From: an uncultured Anaerolineae bacterium
GTDB taxonomy: Bacteria > Chloroflexota > Anaerolineae > Aggregatilineales > Phototrophicaceae
Reading direction: 5' to 3'
Length of the DNA: 64,000 nucleotides
Assembly: GCA_937995825.1 (NCBI GenBank)
Contig: CALKJO010000001.1
Location: 1-64,000, forward strand
The translations under genes and the position numbers were made by a program. Shown piece by piece: positions 44,045 through 52,271 of this stretch (its first letter is position 1; each line of letters opens with the position of its first letter). The notes beneath the pieces were generated by a model. It made no database searches. It saw only the letters and a program-made list of their open reading frames with translations, and had not been told where the DNA came from.

Positions 44045-44060
44045 AGCATAATCCTAGCGG

Positions 44061-44399
44061 CTATTCCGCGTTTTCAAGACGCTGGGCGATGATGTCGTCC
44101 AGCGTCATCGTGAGCGCTTTTGCCCGCGCATCCCGAAGGACACGTGGGCAGACCACGATCTCCAGGTCGGAGAGCAGACCCTCAGCGCGCGCACGCATCT
44201 CCAGCGGCATCGGATAATGGATGACCAATGCTAGAATGTCGGCAGCCGATGCCATCCTGCTGCGCATGATTTCCGTCTCCGCGATCTCGATAAGTATATC
44301 GATCATCGCCGTCACCGACGAATCAGCCCATGCTCCTTGTAGTGCTCTGTGCAGCTCGTCCATATGTCTAGCCAGTCGGTGTATTGAGTCGTTAAACAT
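44061..44399 (-). CDS. Hypothetical helical protein, 112 aa
   Basis: No family recognised. The product is a soluble, all-helical 112-aa protein with a TPR-like feel (MIDILIEIAETEIMRSRMAS, then ADILALVIHYPMPLEMRARA), which suggests one or two helical hairpins. It is convergent with htpG, whose stop is 17 bases away. The 214 bases up to the terminator and pilin gene contain AT-rich sequence, likely its promoter, but no clear hexamers. Existence is supported by composition only. Confidence 0.65.
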   Translation of the reverse strand: MFNDSIHRLARHMDELHRALQGAWADSSVTAMIDILIEIAETEIMRSRMASAADILALVIHYPMPLEMRARAEGLLSDLEIVVCPRVLRDARAKALTMTLDDIIAQRLENAE

Positions 44400-44569
44400 T
44401 TATAACATTATTGGGTTCATTTTCGAAAGCTGTAAATCATTTTTCTATGAATAATTTTTAATAACACGATGAGAATTCCATTCATCGCGCTGCTACGGTC
44501 GAACGACTGAGTCTGAGTGGAACAGAGAGCGCTGCGCGCAGACGAAGGGGAAAATTTGCTCGGAAAATG

Positions 44570-44596
44570 AAAAAGACCGGTACATCCGGTCTTTTT
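44570..44596. terminator. Symmetric (bidirectional) terminator after the pilin gene
   Basis: AAAAAGACCGG (44570-44580), loop TACAT, CCGGTCTTTTT (44586-44596): a perfect 11-bp repeat with a T-run on both strands. It follows the minus-strand pilin stop by 17 bases. Confidence 0.92.
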
Positions 44597-44613
44597 CGGG
44601 TAATAGGTGAGAA

Positions 44614-44760
44614 CTAGAGGGTGTTGACGATGTTCGAGAAGATGTTGCCGATGGCAGGTCCGACCAGCGCCAAGATGACGATGACGACGACAGCCACCAA
44701 CACCAGGATCAGTGCGTACTCAACGAGACCCTGACCCTCTTCACGCGGTTGATACATCAT
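44614..44760 (-). CDS. Flp/class IVb pilin
   Basis: A 48-aa pre-pilin of the Flp/Fap family, the major subunit of tight-adherence (Tad) pili. A short charged leader (MMYQPREEGQG) ends at the prepilin peptidase region; the conserved Glu is E5 of LVEYALIL, followed by a hydrophobic helix (VLVAVVVIVILALVG). GGGAG upstream supports the ATG at 44760; the longer frame to 44832 has no site. No Tad ATPase, platform or peptidase genes are in the window, so this is a solitary pilin gene. It is followed by a strong terminator, as expected for a highly expressed monocistronic structural gene. Confidence 0.88.
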   Translation of the reverse strand: MMYQPREEGQGLVEYALILVLVAVVVIVILALVGPAIGNIFSNIVNTL

Positions 44761-44874
44761 GATGATTTCTCCCTCGAATAATCTGATCGACCATAAATTG
44801 GTCGAACTCAATTTCATTCTACTGCGACTCAAGCTGGACGCAACCTTGAGATCGTGAAATATTTGTGAAGATTT

Positions 44875-45324
44875 CTATACTTCCGCAATTTCTGGCGTGA
44901 ATTTTGTCAAATGTTCCCCCAGTTTCTCCAGCGCCAGTCGCAGCGCCGGCGGCACTTCCGCCGTCATAAACTGACTCACCGCATGTTGATCATTCAGGTT
45001 CGCGCCCTGAATCGCCAGGAAGGCATAGGCTGGCTCATTCGCCAGCAGATGCGGATATTCCGCCTCAGCATGAAAGCGCACACCGCCTAGAAGTGTCGCC
45101 AATGATTGATCGCGCTTATTGACACGCACCGTCAGCGCGTTCAGATCGATGCTCTCCGCCGCCGACTGCACCTCCTCAACTAGGGCGACCGTTTCAATCA
45201 GCCAGGCTGCCGTTTTCGGATAGCGCCCTGCGATGCGCTTGATCGGATTAGGCGGTGCTTCACCGCGTATCGTCATGCGCGCTGCGCCGATCAGCGCGCG
45301 CCAGTAACGACGCAGTTTGGTCAT
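44875..45324 (-). CDS. Hypothetical protein, 149 aa
   Basis: No family recognised. The product is soluble and helical, with a basic N-terminus (MTKLRRYWRALIGAARM) that could be membrane-associated and a helical core (IETVALVEEVQSAAESIDLN). The start at 45324 is supported by AAGGAG and by the ATGA overlap with the stop of the CAP/LysM gene, so the two are translationally coupled and probably work in the same process at the cell surface. The long frame to 45456 is a shadow of that gene. Confidence 0.75.
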   Translation of the reverse strand: MTKLRRYWRALIGAARMTIRGEAPPNPIKRIAGRYPKTAAWLIETVALVEEVQSAAESIDLNALTVRVNKRDQSLATLLGGVRFHAEAEYPHLLANEPAYAFLAIQGANLNDQHAVSQFMTAEVPPALRLALEKLGEHLTKFTPEIAEV

Positions 45325-46505
45325 CGCCGTCTCCTTGTAAAGTAATCGCCCTGCGGCGGACGATCTGTGCTTCCGCGCACGATCCAGCGGCGAACGAACT
45401 CCACCCCTGCCCCAACGATCAGAATCCCCTGAATTCCCAGCGCGATCACAATCCACAGCGGAAGTCCGCCGCCGCCTGCGTTCCCTGATGGAGGCGCGCC
45501 GCTGACCGCCGTCGGGAGCGCCGCGATCGGCGTCATCGCCTGGGTTGGCGAACTAGTTAATGCTGCAGTGGGCTGCGCAGTCGCCATGATGATGGTTGCA
45601 GGCGCATAGACCACGATCTCATAGGTGGGGTCGAGCGTCGGAACGGGCGTCGGAGGCGCTGAGGTCGGCTCGCGCTGCGCCACAAACGGCGTGATCGTCG
45701 GCGGGATCGGGCTGGGCGTGTGACTCGGCGTGGGCGTATTCGGATCGACGGTGGGCGTGAAGGTTCCATTTTTAGGCGGGACGAGAAATTCGCTGCCGAC
45801 GATCAGATCGCGCACGTCGGTCATGTTGTTGAGCGCCATCAAGGTTGGAATATCGCTCCATCCATAGCCGTAGATCAGCGCGATGTCGCCCAGCGTGTCG
45901 CCCGGCTGAACGCTGTGGCGGATGTTGCCGCGCGCATCCAGCCCCAGCACGAACGAGGGCGGCGCATTATTCGCGGGCGCGCCCCGTCCGCCGCCGCCTG
46001 CTCCGCTGTTGGGCGCGGCTGCTGCCTGCGGCGCTGACCAGCCGCCGCCCTGACTGCCGAAAACGACCACAAACGCTGTCCCCCATGCGCCGCGCGCGAC
46101 TCCAACGCCGATCTCATTGTAATTGGGGTTGACCATGCTGTTGTAATGAACACCGGAATTGACCCAAAAATTCCAGGCGTCATTGACGGTGGCATTCGAG
46201 CCGCCGTAGATGTTCTCGGTGACCTGCTGCGAGGGATAGCCGGCGTTCGCCGCCCGCGTGCGCACACCTGACCCATCCGGTCGCGTATGGCTGACGCTGC
46301 CGGTCTCAACGATCCACTGCGCTTGCGACTGCGCTGCTGCTGCCAGCGCCGGATGTACGCTGTATCCACTGTGACCCAGCGATGCCCGCAGCGCGTTGAT
46401 CCGCCCCAGCAGCTCACCTGCGCCATCCTGCGCGAATGCGCGGCTTACACTGAGCAGCAGCGCCAGCGCGCCTATCACCATCCACCATCGCATGTCGATC
46501 TTCAT
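45321..46505 (-). CDS. Secreted CAP-domain protein with LysM and C-terminal membrane anchor
   Basis: A 394-aa exported protein. Signal peptide (MRWWMVIGALALLLSVS). Residues 30-150 form a CAP/SCP domain: ALAAAAQSQAQWIVETGSVSH, then VTENIYGG and NPNYNEIGVGVARG, with conserved His and Glu positions. Residues 195-250 are a LysM peptidoglycan-binding domain (HSVQPGDTLGDIALIYGYGW). A Pro/Thr-rich wall-spanning linker follows to about 345, then one membrane helix (LPLWIVIALGIQGILIVGAG) and a basic tail. It is anchored outside the cell and probably attached to the wall. CAP domains in bacteria are linked to adhesion or wall remodelling; no specific substrate is implied. Confidence 0.9.
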   Translation of the reverse strand: MKIDMRWWMVIGALALLLSVSRAFAQDGAGELLGRINALRASLGHSGYSVHPALAAAAQSQAQWIVETGSVSHTRPDGSGVRTRAANAGYPSQQVTENIYGGSNATVNDAWNFWVNSGVHYNSMVNPNYNEIGVGVARGAWGTAFVVVFGSQGGGWSAPQAAAAPNSGAGGGGRGAPANNAPPSFVLGLDARGNIRHSVQPGDTLGDIALIYGYGWSDIPTLMALNNMTDVRDLIVGSEFLVPPKNGTFTPTVDPNTPTPSHTPSPIPPTITPFVAQREPTSAPPTPVPTLDPTYEIVVYAPATIIMATAQPTAALTSSPTQAMTPIAALPTAVSGAPPSGNAGGGGLPLWIVIALGIQGILIVGAGVEFVRRWIVRGSTDRPPQGDYFTRRRR

Positions 46506-46683
46506 GATCCAACATTCTATGCAGCGCAGCCAGTTTTGTCACGCCCCGTCGGGAAACCGTCAGGATCATCACTTTCCGCAAGCAGCGAAACCATTCGAGG
46601 GATCATGTGTTCTTAAACTTAAACTCATTGTTGCCCGCAATACTGATATTGTAGAGAAAACTATCCATTTACAGGGATAATCC

Positions 46684-47325
46684 ATGCTCGATCTGGTCTT
46701 TCAGTTCGCTCTGGTCATCGTCATCGGCTATCTTCTCGGCTCGATCCCGACTGCTTATCTGATCGGTCAGGCGCGGAATGTCGATATTTTCGCGGTTGGC
46801 AGCGGCAACATGGGCGCGACCAATGTCGTCCGTTCGATGGGCATCGTTTGGGGCGCAATCACCTGGTTCTTCGACAGTTTCAAGGGCGTTGTCGCCATGC
46901 TGATCGCGACTCAGATCGTCCCCGATCACCGCGTGCTCGCGTCGATCATCGCGGCGCTCGCCGCTATTGCCGGGCATAACTGGTCGTTCTTCATCACGAT
47001 CATCACTGGCACGCTGCGCGGCGGCAAAGGCGCGGCGGTCACGTTTGGGACGCTGCTGCTGATCGTCCCCTTTCATATCATCGCCATCATGCTCTTCATC
47101 TGCGGCGTGATCATCGCGCTGACGCGCTATATGTCGCTCGGCGTCCTGCTGATGTTCACCTTCAGTATGGGGTGGATCATCCTGCGCGTGAGTCAGGGCG
47201 CGATGCCCTGGGAATACACGCTCTACGCGGTCATCACGCAGCTTCTGATCCTAGTGCGCTTTCAGGGCAACATCAGGCGCCTGCTCAACGGTACAGAACG
47301 CCGGATGTTTGAACGCGCGGGATAA
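46684..47325 (+). CDS. plsY: Acyl-phosphate glycerol-3-phosphate acyltransferase PlsY
   Basis: Integral membrane enzyme (213 aa, about five to six membrane segments) that makes lysophosphatidate from acyl-phosphate, the first step of phospholipid synthesis. The family's three loops are visible: GSIPTAYLIGQ, GSGNMGATNVVRSMG (phosphate binding), and GHNWSFF followed by RGGKGAAVTFGTLL. It starts at ATG 46684 and is alone on its strand, the preceding gene being divergent. A second promoter before the downstream gene suggests it is not in an operon with it. Confidence 0.95.
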   Translation: MLDLVFQFALVIVIGYLLGSIPTAYLIGQARNVDIFAVGSGNMGATNVVRSMGIVWGAITWFFDSFKGVVAMLIATQIVPDHRVLASIIAALAAIAGHNWSFFITIITGTLRGGKGAAVTFGTLLLIVPFHIIAIMLFICGVIIALTRYMSLGVLLMFTFSMGWIILRVSQGAMPWEYTLYAVITQLLILVRFQGNIRRLLNGTERRMFERAG

Positions 47326-47328
47326 GGT

Positions 47329-47334
47329 TATAAT
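47329..47334 (+). promoter_or_regulatory. Probable -10 element of the aminotransferase-like gene
   Basis: TATAAT just after the plsY stop and 34 bases before the GTG start of the next gene; no consensus -35 box. Confidence 0.45.
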
Positions 47335-47367
47335 GGCGGAAAGATTCAGAGCCGAAAGGACATCCCC

Positions 47368-48582
47368 GTGACTGTCGATCCGCTGCTGGCATGGCGCGAG
47401 GAATTTCCGATCCTCTCCACCTGCACTTATCTGATCTCCAATTCGCTCGGCGCGATGCCGCGCGGCGTCTATGACCGTCTCGCTGAGTATGCCGACACAT
47501 GGTCAACGTTGGGCGTGCGCGCCTGGGGAACGCCCTACGAAGATAACCCAACCTGGTGGGAGCTGAAGCGCGCCGTCGGCGACAAGATCGCCCCGCTGAT
47601 GGGCGCGCCGGCTGGCAGCGTCATCATGCAGGAAAACGCCAGCATCGCCAACGCCATTTTGATCTCCGCGCTCGATTTCTCGGACGCGCGCCGCGACAAG
47701 GTGGTCATGTCAGATCAGGATTTCCCGTCCGATGTCTACAGCGTCAGCCAAATGCTTCCGCCGCACATGCGCGTTGAGTTCGTCCGCTCCGATGACGGCA
47801 TCACCATCGATACGCAAAAGCTGCTCGACGCCATCGATGAACGCACGCGGCTGGTCAGCCTCAGCCATGTCCTCTTTCGCAGCGCTTACATCATGCCCGC
47901 CGCCGAGATCGTCGCCAAAGCACACGCGGTCGGTGCGCAGGTGCTGCTCAACGGCTATCACAGCGTCGGCGTGATCCCGGTCGATGTCACCGCGCTGAAT
48001 GTCGATTTTTACGTCGGCGGGACGCTCAAATGGCTGTGCGGCGGCCCCGGCGGCGTCTTTCTCTACGTCCGTCCCGATCTGCGTCCATCACTTCAGCCGC
48101 GCATGACCGGCTGGTTCGCCCATCCGCGCCCGTTCGCTTTTGAGGTCGATAATTACGAAGCCCGCGACGACGTGTTCCGCTTCGCCAATGGGACGCCCGC
48201 CATCCCGGCGCTGTATGCGGTTCAGCCCGGCGTTGAGATCATCGCCGAAGTCGGCATTGAGGCGATTCGCGCCAAATCCATACGTCAGACGGCGCTGCTG
48301 CTCGATCTGGCGCAGTCAGCCGGATACGCTGTCAAGTCACCGATGAACGCGGAGGAACGCGGCGGCACGGTCACGATCAATCCGCCTGAAGCCTACGCCG
48401 TCAGCCGGGCGCTGATCGCGCAGGAGATCGTGATCGATTACCGCGAAGACGCGGGGATTCGCGCTGCGCCGCATTTCTACACAACTGATGAAGAAGTCCA
48501 CGCCGTGATCGACGCGATCAGCGCGATCCTGGCGGATGGCTCATGGAAGCCGTTCAGCCGCGACCGCGCTTTTGTCACCTGA
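47368..48582 (+). CDS. Class V aminotransferase-fold PLP protein (kynureninase-like)
   Basis: PLP-dependent fold-type I protein, 404 aa, close to the kynureninase/IscS superfamily. The lysine that binds PLP is K221 in GGTLKWLCGGPGG and the preceding motif is LLNGYHSVGVIPVDVTAL. The residue that normally is Asp (pairing with the pyridine nitrogen of PLP) is Asn at position 195 (codon AAC), which would change or weaken catalysis. Substrate is unknown. The start is GTG at 47368 after AAAGGACATCCCC. No tryptophan-degradation genes are nearby. Confidence 0.85.
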   Translation: MTVDPLLAWREEFPILSTCTYLISNSLGAMPRGVYDRLAEYADTWSTLGVRAWGTPYEDNPTWWELKRAVGDKIAPLMGAPAGSVIMQENASIANAILISALDFSDARRDKVVMSDQDFPSDVYSVSQMLPPHMRVEFVRSDDGITIDTQKLLDAIDERTRLVSLSHVLFRSAYIMPAAEIVAKAHAVGAQVLLNGYHSVGVIPVDVTALNVDFYVGGTLKWLCGGPGGVFLYVRPDLRPSLQPRMTGWFAHPRPFAFEVDNYEARDDVFRFANGTPAIPALYAVQPGVEIIAEVGIEAIRAKSIRQTALLLDLAQSAGYAVKSPMNAEERGGTVTINPPEAYAVSRALIAQEIVIDYREDAGIRAAPHFYTTDEEVHAVIDAISAILADGSWKPFSRDRAFVT

Positions 48583-48636
48583 CCCGTCGAGAATTTGCCC
48601 ACTGTTCGGTGCGCGGATCGGGCGCGCGGCGGCGCT

Positions 48637-49566
48637 TTATACGAGCAGACGATTCAGGAAATTGTACGCCAGTTGATGCGCTGACGGATTGGCATCGCGC
48701 TTGATGAGCTGGACATTCACCGTGATGTGGCGGCTGATCGCGCGCTCCATCCAGCGCCGCCCCTCGCCCTTCGTCCACTCCAGCACGTAGGTTGAGTCGG
48801 TGTAGAGCGTCACATTCTGCGCCGTGTCGTCCAAATGCGCCAGCGCCTGCAGAAACGCCATCAGCTCGGTCGCGTTGCTGTCCAGCCCATTGACCGCGCC
48901 GACGAGATACCCGGTCGGATGACCGCCTCGGTAGTAACACACCCCGTATGCCCCGACGCCATCCCGATGCGATCCATCGATGAAGACCGCGATCCCATGC
49001 CCAGGACCCTTCGGACGCTCGTCCGCCGTTGAAAGATAGATCGTCGTCCGCTTCTGCGTCCCGAAATGCTCCGTTGAGACCGCAACCGGCGTCAGATCGG
49101 GGATCAGCGACGGCAGCAGCGCGATCAGCGGATGCTGATAGGGGTAGATCATGTCGCCTGCAAAAGTCAGTCGGTAATGCTGGTCATCCAGCCGCATCAC
49201 CTCGCCCGGTTCATCGAAAAACGACTCATACAGCTCTACGATCCGCTGAAGCAGCATCTCTCGCGCCTCCGGCGTCACCGCCGCTTTCGGCAGGTTTGAC
49301 ATCAATGCCCGCCGACTCCCTGTCCCGCGCCCACTGCGCCGCCCATCTTTGTTCGCTGGGATCGCCACCCAGATGTCCGAGCCATTCCGTTTCACCAAGT
49401 GCATCCCTGGAAATGCGCTTTTCAACGCCCGCAGCCGAGCATCGATGTTCTTCGGTATCCGAATATTCACCTGCCACAGATCATCTTCCAGGTCGGCGCT
49501 GATCAATTGACCAATGCTCGCCTTGATGATCGCCTCAATTCGCTCACGCTCGATCACGTCTGCCAT
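48637..49566 (-). CDS. Protein with C-terminal RNase H-like domain
   Basis: A 309-aa cytoplasmic protein. Residues 1-180 are not recognised; they include VNIRIPKNIDARLRALKSAF and an alpha/beta region ending near LSTADERP. Residues 190-309 form an RNase H-like domain: D197 in VFIDGSHRDG, Glu in LDSNATELMAFLQALAHL, Asp in LYTDSTYVLEW, and a terminal RDANPSAHQLAYNFLN. The last motif resembles the plant/retroelement RVT_3-type rather than the classic RNase HI ending, but all acidic positions are present. It may cleave RNA of hybrids or bind a specific RNA. The ATG at 49566 follows the IMPase remnant. Confidence 0.8.
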   Translation of the reverse strand: MADVIERERIEAIIKASIGQLISADLEDDLWQVNIRIPKNIDARLRALKSAFPGMHLVKRNGSDIWVAIPANKDGRRSGRGTGSRRALMSNLPKAAVTPEAREMLLQRIVELYESFFDEPGEVMRLDDQHYRLTFAGDMIYPYQHPLIALLPSLIPDLTPVAVSTEHFGTQKRTTIYLSTADERPKGPGHGIAVFIDGSHRDGVGAYGVCYYRGGHPTGYLVGAVNGLDSNATELMAFLQALAHLDDTAQNVTLYTDSTYVLEWTKGEGRRWMERAISRHITVNVQLIKRDANPSAHQLAYNFLNRLLV

Positions 49567-49581
49567 GAACCATTTCGCTTC

Positions 49582-49752
49582 TCATAACATCAGCACACAC
49601 GATAACAATAGCGCCGCTGTCATTGCTGACGCGCCCGCCTCTTTGACCAGCAGCAAGCCCGCTATGCAGTTCCACAAGTGAATGTGCTCCTCCCACATGC
49701 CGTCGAAGCGCCCCGCCGCCAGATCGATCACCGTTGTTCTGCTCCTCATCAT
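49582..49752 (-). pseudogene. Inositol monophosphatase C-terminal fragment
   Basis: A 56-codon open frame below the usual gene-size limit. It reads MMRSRTTVIDLAAGRFDGMW, then EEHIHLWNCIAGLLLVKEAGA, then a short hydrophobic tail. This matches the C-terminal signature of inositol monophosphatase-type enzymes (AAGRxDGxWE followed by WDxAAGxLLVxEAGG). The metal-binding Asp of the WD motif is Asn and everything before this block is absent, so it is a decayed remnant rather than a functional enzyme. It lies 16 bases upstream of the RNase H-like gene. Homology is a reading by eye from family knowledge. Confidence 0.6.
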
Positions 49753-49757
49753 AAACA

Positions 49758-49787
49758 GAGGGGCAGCCGGATTATCCAGCGCCCCTC
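49758..49787. other. Hairpin downstream of the cold-shock gene
   Basis: GAGGGGC (49758-49764) and GCCCCTC (49781-49787) form a 7-bp stem; the loop contains GGA/TCC. It lies 37 bases beyond the minus-strand csp stop and may be its terminator, though only TGTTTA follows on that strand. Confidence 0.5.
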
Positions 49788-49823
49788 CATACGAATTTCA
49801 CATCCGATGAACGCCGCCGCGGC

Positions 49824-50033
49824 TTAGAGCAGCACGACTTGGCTCGCCTGCTTCCCCTTTGGACCCTCAGTGATCTCAAACTCGACCTTCATGCCCGGCT
49901 CTAACTTCTTGTACCCAGACATCTGAATTGCCGAATAATGCACGAATACATCCTGTCCATTATCCGGGGTGATGAATCCATAGCCCTTCTCAGCGCTAAA
50001 CCACTTGACGACGCCATGAATGCGTTGAGCCAT
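49824..50033 (-). CDS. Cold-shock domain protein
   Basis: A 69-aa OB-fold nucleic-acid-binding protein of the Csp family. RNP-1 KGYGFITP and RNP-2 DVFVHYSAI are intact, and it ends with the normal QVVLL. These proteins bind single-stranded RNA/DNA and act as RNA chaperones in cold adaptation or growth. The ATG at 50033 is preceded by GGAG at a 9-base distance; the frame to 50048 is an in-frame extension with no role. The upstream gap of about 125 bases is long enough for a structured 5' leader, but I cannot call one. Confidence 0.95.
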   Translation of the reverse strand: MAQRIHGVVKWFSAEKGYGFITPDNGQDVFVHYSAIQMSGYKKLEPGMKVEFEITEGPKGKQASQVVLL

Positions 50034-50160
50034 TATGAAAAACTCCATGCACTTGCAATGTGATGCGAAACTGCCTCCACCCCCAGCGGCTTTACGCCGT
50101 GAAGCGCGTGTGACTGCACAGAGTGTAGTATAGATTTTTTGTCATTGTCAAGCGCTGCGC

Positions 50161-50976
50161 CTAAGGCGAAATCATTAGCTGACTCTCCAGCGCCTCGATT
50201 CGCGCATTGAGCGTTACAATCTCAGCTTGGAGCGTCTCAATCTGTCCCCATGTCCGTTCATCGCGCAGCCGCGCAATATTGCCGATCACCAGCAGTAATA
50301 GACACACGCCAATGATCAGGAGAATGTCCATCCAATGCTCTTGCAGCTTCGGCGCCGGCGGCATCAACCGCACTTCATTGTGATTGACATAGCCGATAAC
50401 CGGCTTCTCCCACATCAACTGCACCGCCGACCAGCCCGGAAAAATATCCGGGATGTAGCGCAGCCGTTTATTGGCATAGCGGTAGGCATTCGCAAATACC
50501 ATGACGTTGGTCGATGTGCCGAACGGGGACGGCGCAAAGGTGGGCGTTTTATGCACCCGCAAGTCCTTCACCACCTCGAACGTCCCGCGCCGCCACCGTG
50601 AATCATCTAGGCTGGGAAAGGGAAGCGAACTGCGCAGTTCGAACACAGGGCGCGGCGTCCGCGGATCAGACGGGCTGATTTCCGATTCATCCTCGCTGAT
50701 TGTCCGCTCGCGATCCGCCTTAAACGGGTTAGTCACGTCCGGGCGTTCCCAGTTCGCCGATGATGGCGGTCTGTCTAAACCGCTCTCGTCCCCCAAGCCC
50801 TCGAAATTGAGATGATTGTTCACATAATCATCAAAGGGACTGCGCTCACTATCGGGGTCAGGTGGAAATTGCTCTGGCACTGCTCGGCTCCATTTACTCA
50901 CATAAACGTACGAATGAAAGATGTCATCATGCAACCGCTGACTAAGTACAACGTGTAAAATTAAGTTGGCTCTCAT
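50161..50976 (-). CDS. Hypothetical tail-anchored protein with terminal coiled coil
   Basis: No family recognised. The product (271 aa from ATG 50976; a longer start at 51048 is possible but its N-terminus looks noncoding) has a polar, Pro/Ser/Asp/Arg-rich, low-complexity region (residues 30-110), a folded domain near 110-200 (FGTSTNVMVFANAYRYANKR), a membrane helix (MDILLIIGVCLLLLVIGNIA) and a C-terminal leucine-rich coiled coil (IETLQAEIVTLNARIEALES). This suggests a membrane-anchored oligomer. It is divergent from the glycosyltransferase gene; a 23-base overlap would occur with the longer start. N-terminus uncertain. Confidence 0.6.
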   Translation of the reverse strand: MRANLILHVVLSQRLHDDIFHSYVYVSKWSRAVPEQFPPDPDSERSPFDDYVNNHLNFEGLGDESGLDRPPSSANWERPDVTNPFKADRERTISEDESEISPSDPRTPRPVFELRSSLPFPSLDDSRWRRGTFEVVKDLRVHKTPTFAPSPFGTSTNVMVFANAYRYANKRLRYIPDIFPGWSAVQLMWEKPVIGYVNHNEVRLMPPAPKLQEHWMDILLIIGVCLLLLVIGNIARLRDERTWGQIETLQAEIVTLNARIEALESQLMISP

Positions 50977-51071
50977 AATTATGATTATCTCACATCCCAA
51001 CCCTAAAATCATCCCTAACCTGCACAAGTCTAATCTGGTGACGTTCATAAAAAACCGCTATCCTTCCTCAT

Positions 51072-52262
51072 ATGCGCATCCTGCTGATCTCCCGCTGTCC
51101 TCCGTATCCGCTTTATCTGGGCGACCGCCTGATCGTCTATCATCTCGCCCGCCAACTGGCGGAACGGGATCACCATCTCGACCTGATCGCCCTGGATGAC
51201 GGCGCGGCAGGCATGGAAGCGCTGGCGCATCGCCGCTGCTACGCCGACTATTTTCAGAACATTCAAATTTTACCAGACTCGCGGCGGTCTTTTTTCCAGC
51301 TCGCGCGGCGCGCCCTGCTCCCCTGCAGCCGCTTCCCGCGCAGCGCCGACTCCGCCTGGTCGCCCGATCTGTGGAATGCCGCCCAGCGCGCCGCGAGCCA
51401 GCCCTATGATCTGGTTCATGTCTTCGGCGGCATCTCCGTCTACGAGATCGCCGGCGCACTGGCGCATCTGCCGCGCCTGATCACGCCTTACGAGAGCTTC
51501 AGCCTGCTGCTGCGCCGCGAGCGGGAAGTCCACCATGATCGCATAACAGCGCAAATACGGCTGGCGTTTGCCCGCTGCTACGAGTCCTTCATGTTCGCGC
51601 CCTACGCGCGAGTCGTGGTCGTCGCTGAAGCCGACGCCGCCGAGCTGCGCCATCTCAACCCCGATTACCAGATCGATGTCATCCCGAACGGGGTCGATCT
51701 GGGCTATTTCTCTCCGACCTGCGCGCCGCGCATCCCCGGACGACTGCTGTTCGTAGGTAATTTTTCCTATCCGCCGAATGTCGATGCCGCGCTCTGGATG
51801 GCGCGCGAAGTGCTGCCCATCATTCGCGCCTCCCGCCCTGATGCTGTCCTGCGGCTGGTCGGGAACGCGCCTCCGCCCGAACTGACCGCGCTCGCCAGCC
51901 CACACATTCAGGTCACCGGGCGCGTCGAGGATGTCCGCGCGGAATACGCGGCAGCCGATGTCTTTCTCTGCGGGCTGCGCGCCGGCGCAGGCATCAAGAA
52001 CAAAGTCCTGGAGGCGCTGGCAATGGGCTGCGCCGTCGTTGCCACGCCGATCAGCGCCGATGGCATCGCCATCATTCCCGATCATCATGCCCTGATCGCC
52101 CCGCCTGAACCCGCCGCATTCGCCGCCGCCGCACTGCGCGCCCTCGCCGATCCCAATCTGTGCGCGCGGCTTGGCGCAAATGGACATCAATTGCTCAAAA
52201 TGCAGTATAGTTGGGATCACGTGGCGCGCTCCTACGAGGCGCTCTATCAACAGATTGTGTAA
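51072..52262 (+). CDS. GT4-family glycosyltransferase (TIGR03087/EPS-type)
   Basis: Retaining glycosyltransferase, 396 aa, GT-B fold. The N-terminus RILLISRCPPYPLYLGDRLI is that of the sugar-transferase family associated with exopolysaccharide (PEP-CTERM/EpsH) clusters. The C-terminal half carries the nucleotide-sugar site: NGVDLGYFSP, LLFVGNFSYPPNVDA and the acidic ADVFLCGLRAGAGIKNKVLE motif, with the Glu of the EX7E signature near LEALAMGCAVV. It is followed after 9 bases by the secreted propeller gene. No ribosome-binding site is clear at ATG 51072. Other EPS genes are not present here. Confidence 0.9.
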   Translation: MRILLISRCPPYPLYLGDRLIVYHLARQLAERDHHLDLIALDDGAAGMEALAHRRCYADYFQNIQILPDSRRSFFQLARRALLPCSRFPRSADSAWSPDLWNAAQRAASQPYDLVHVFGGISVYEIAGALAHLPRLITPYESFSLLLRREREVHHDRITAQIRLAFARCYESFMFAPYARVVVVAEADAAELRHLNPDYQIDVIPNGVDLGYFSPTCAPRIPGRLLFVGNFSYPPNVDAALWMAREVLPIIRASRPDAVLRLVGNAPPPELTALASPHIQVTGRVEDVRAEYAAADVFLCGLRAGAGIKNKVLEALAMGCAVVATPISADGIAIIPDHHALIAPPEPAAFAAAALRALADPNLCARLGANGHQLLKMQYSWDHVARSYEALYQQIV

Positions 52263-52271
52263 GGAGACTGC

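Noticed and set aside
50123-50151. Consensus promoter for the cold-shock gene (TTGACA and TATACT, minus strand)
   Set aside because: The two hexamers are only 13 bases apart, too close for a normal sigma-70 promoter.
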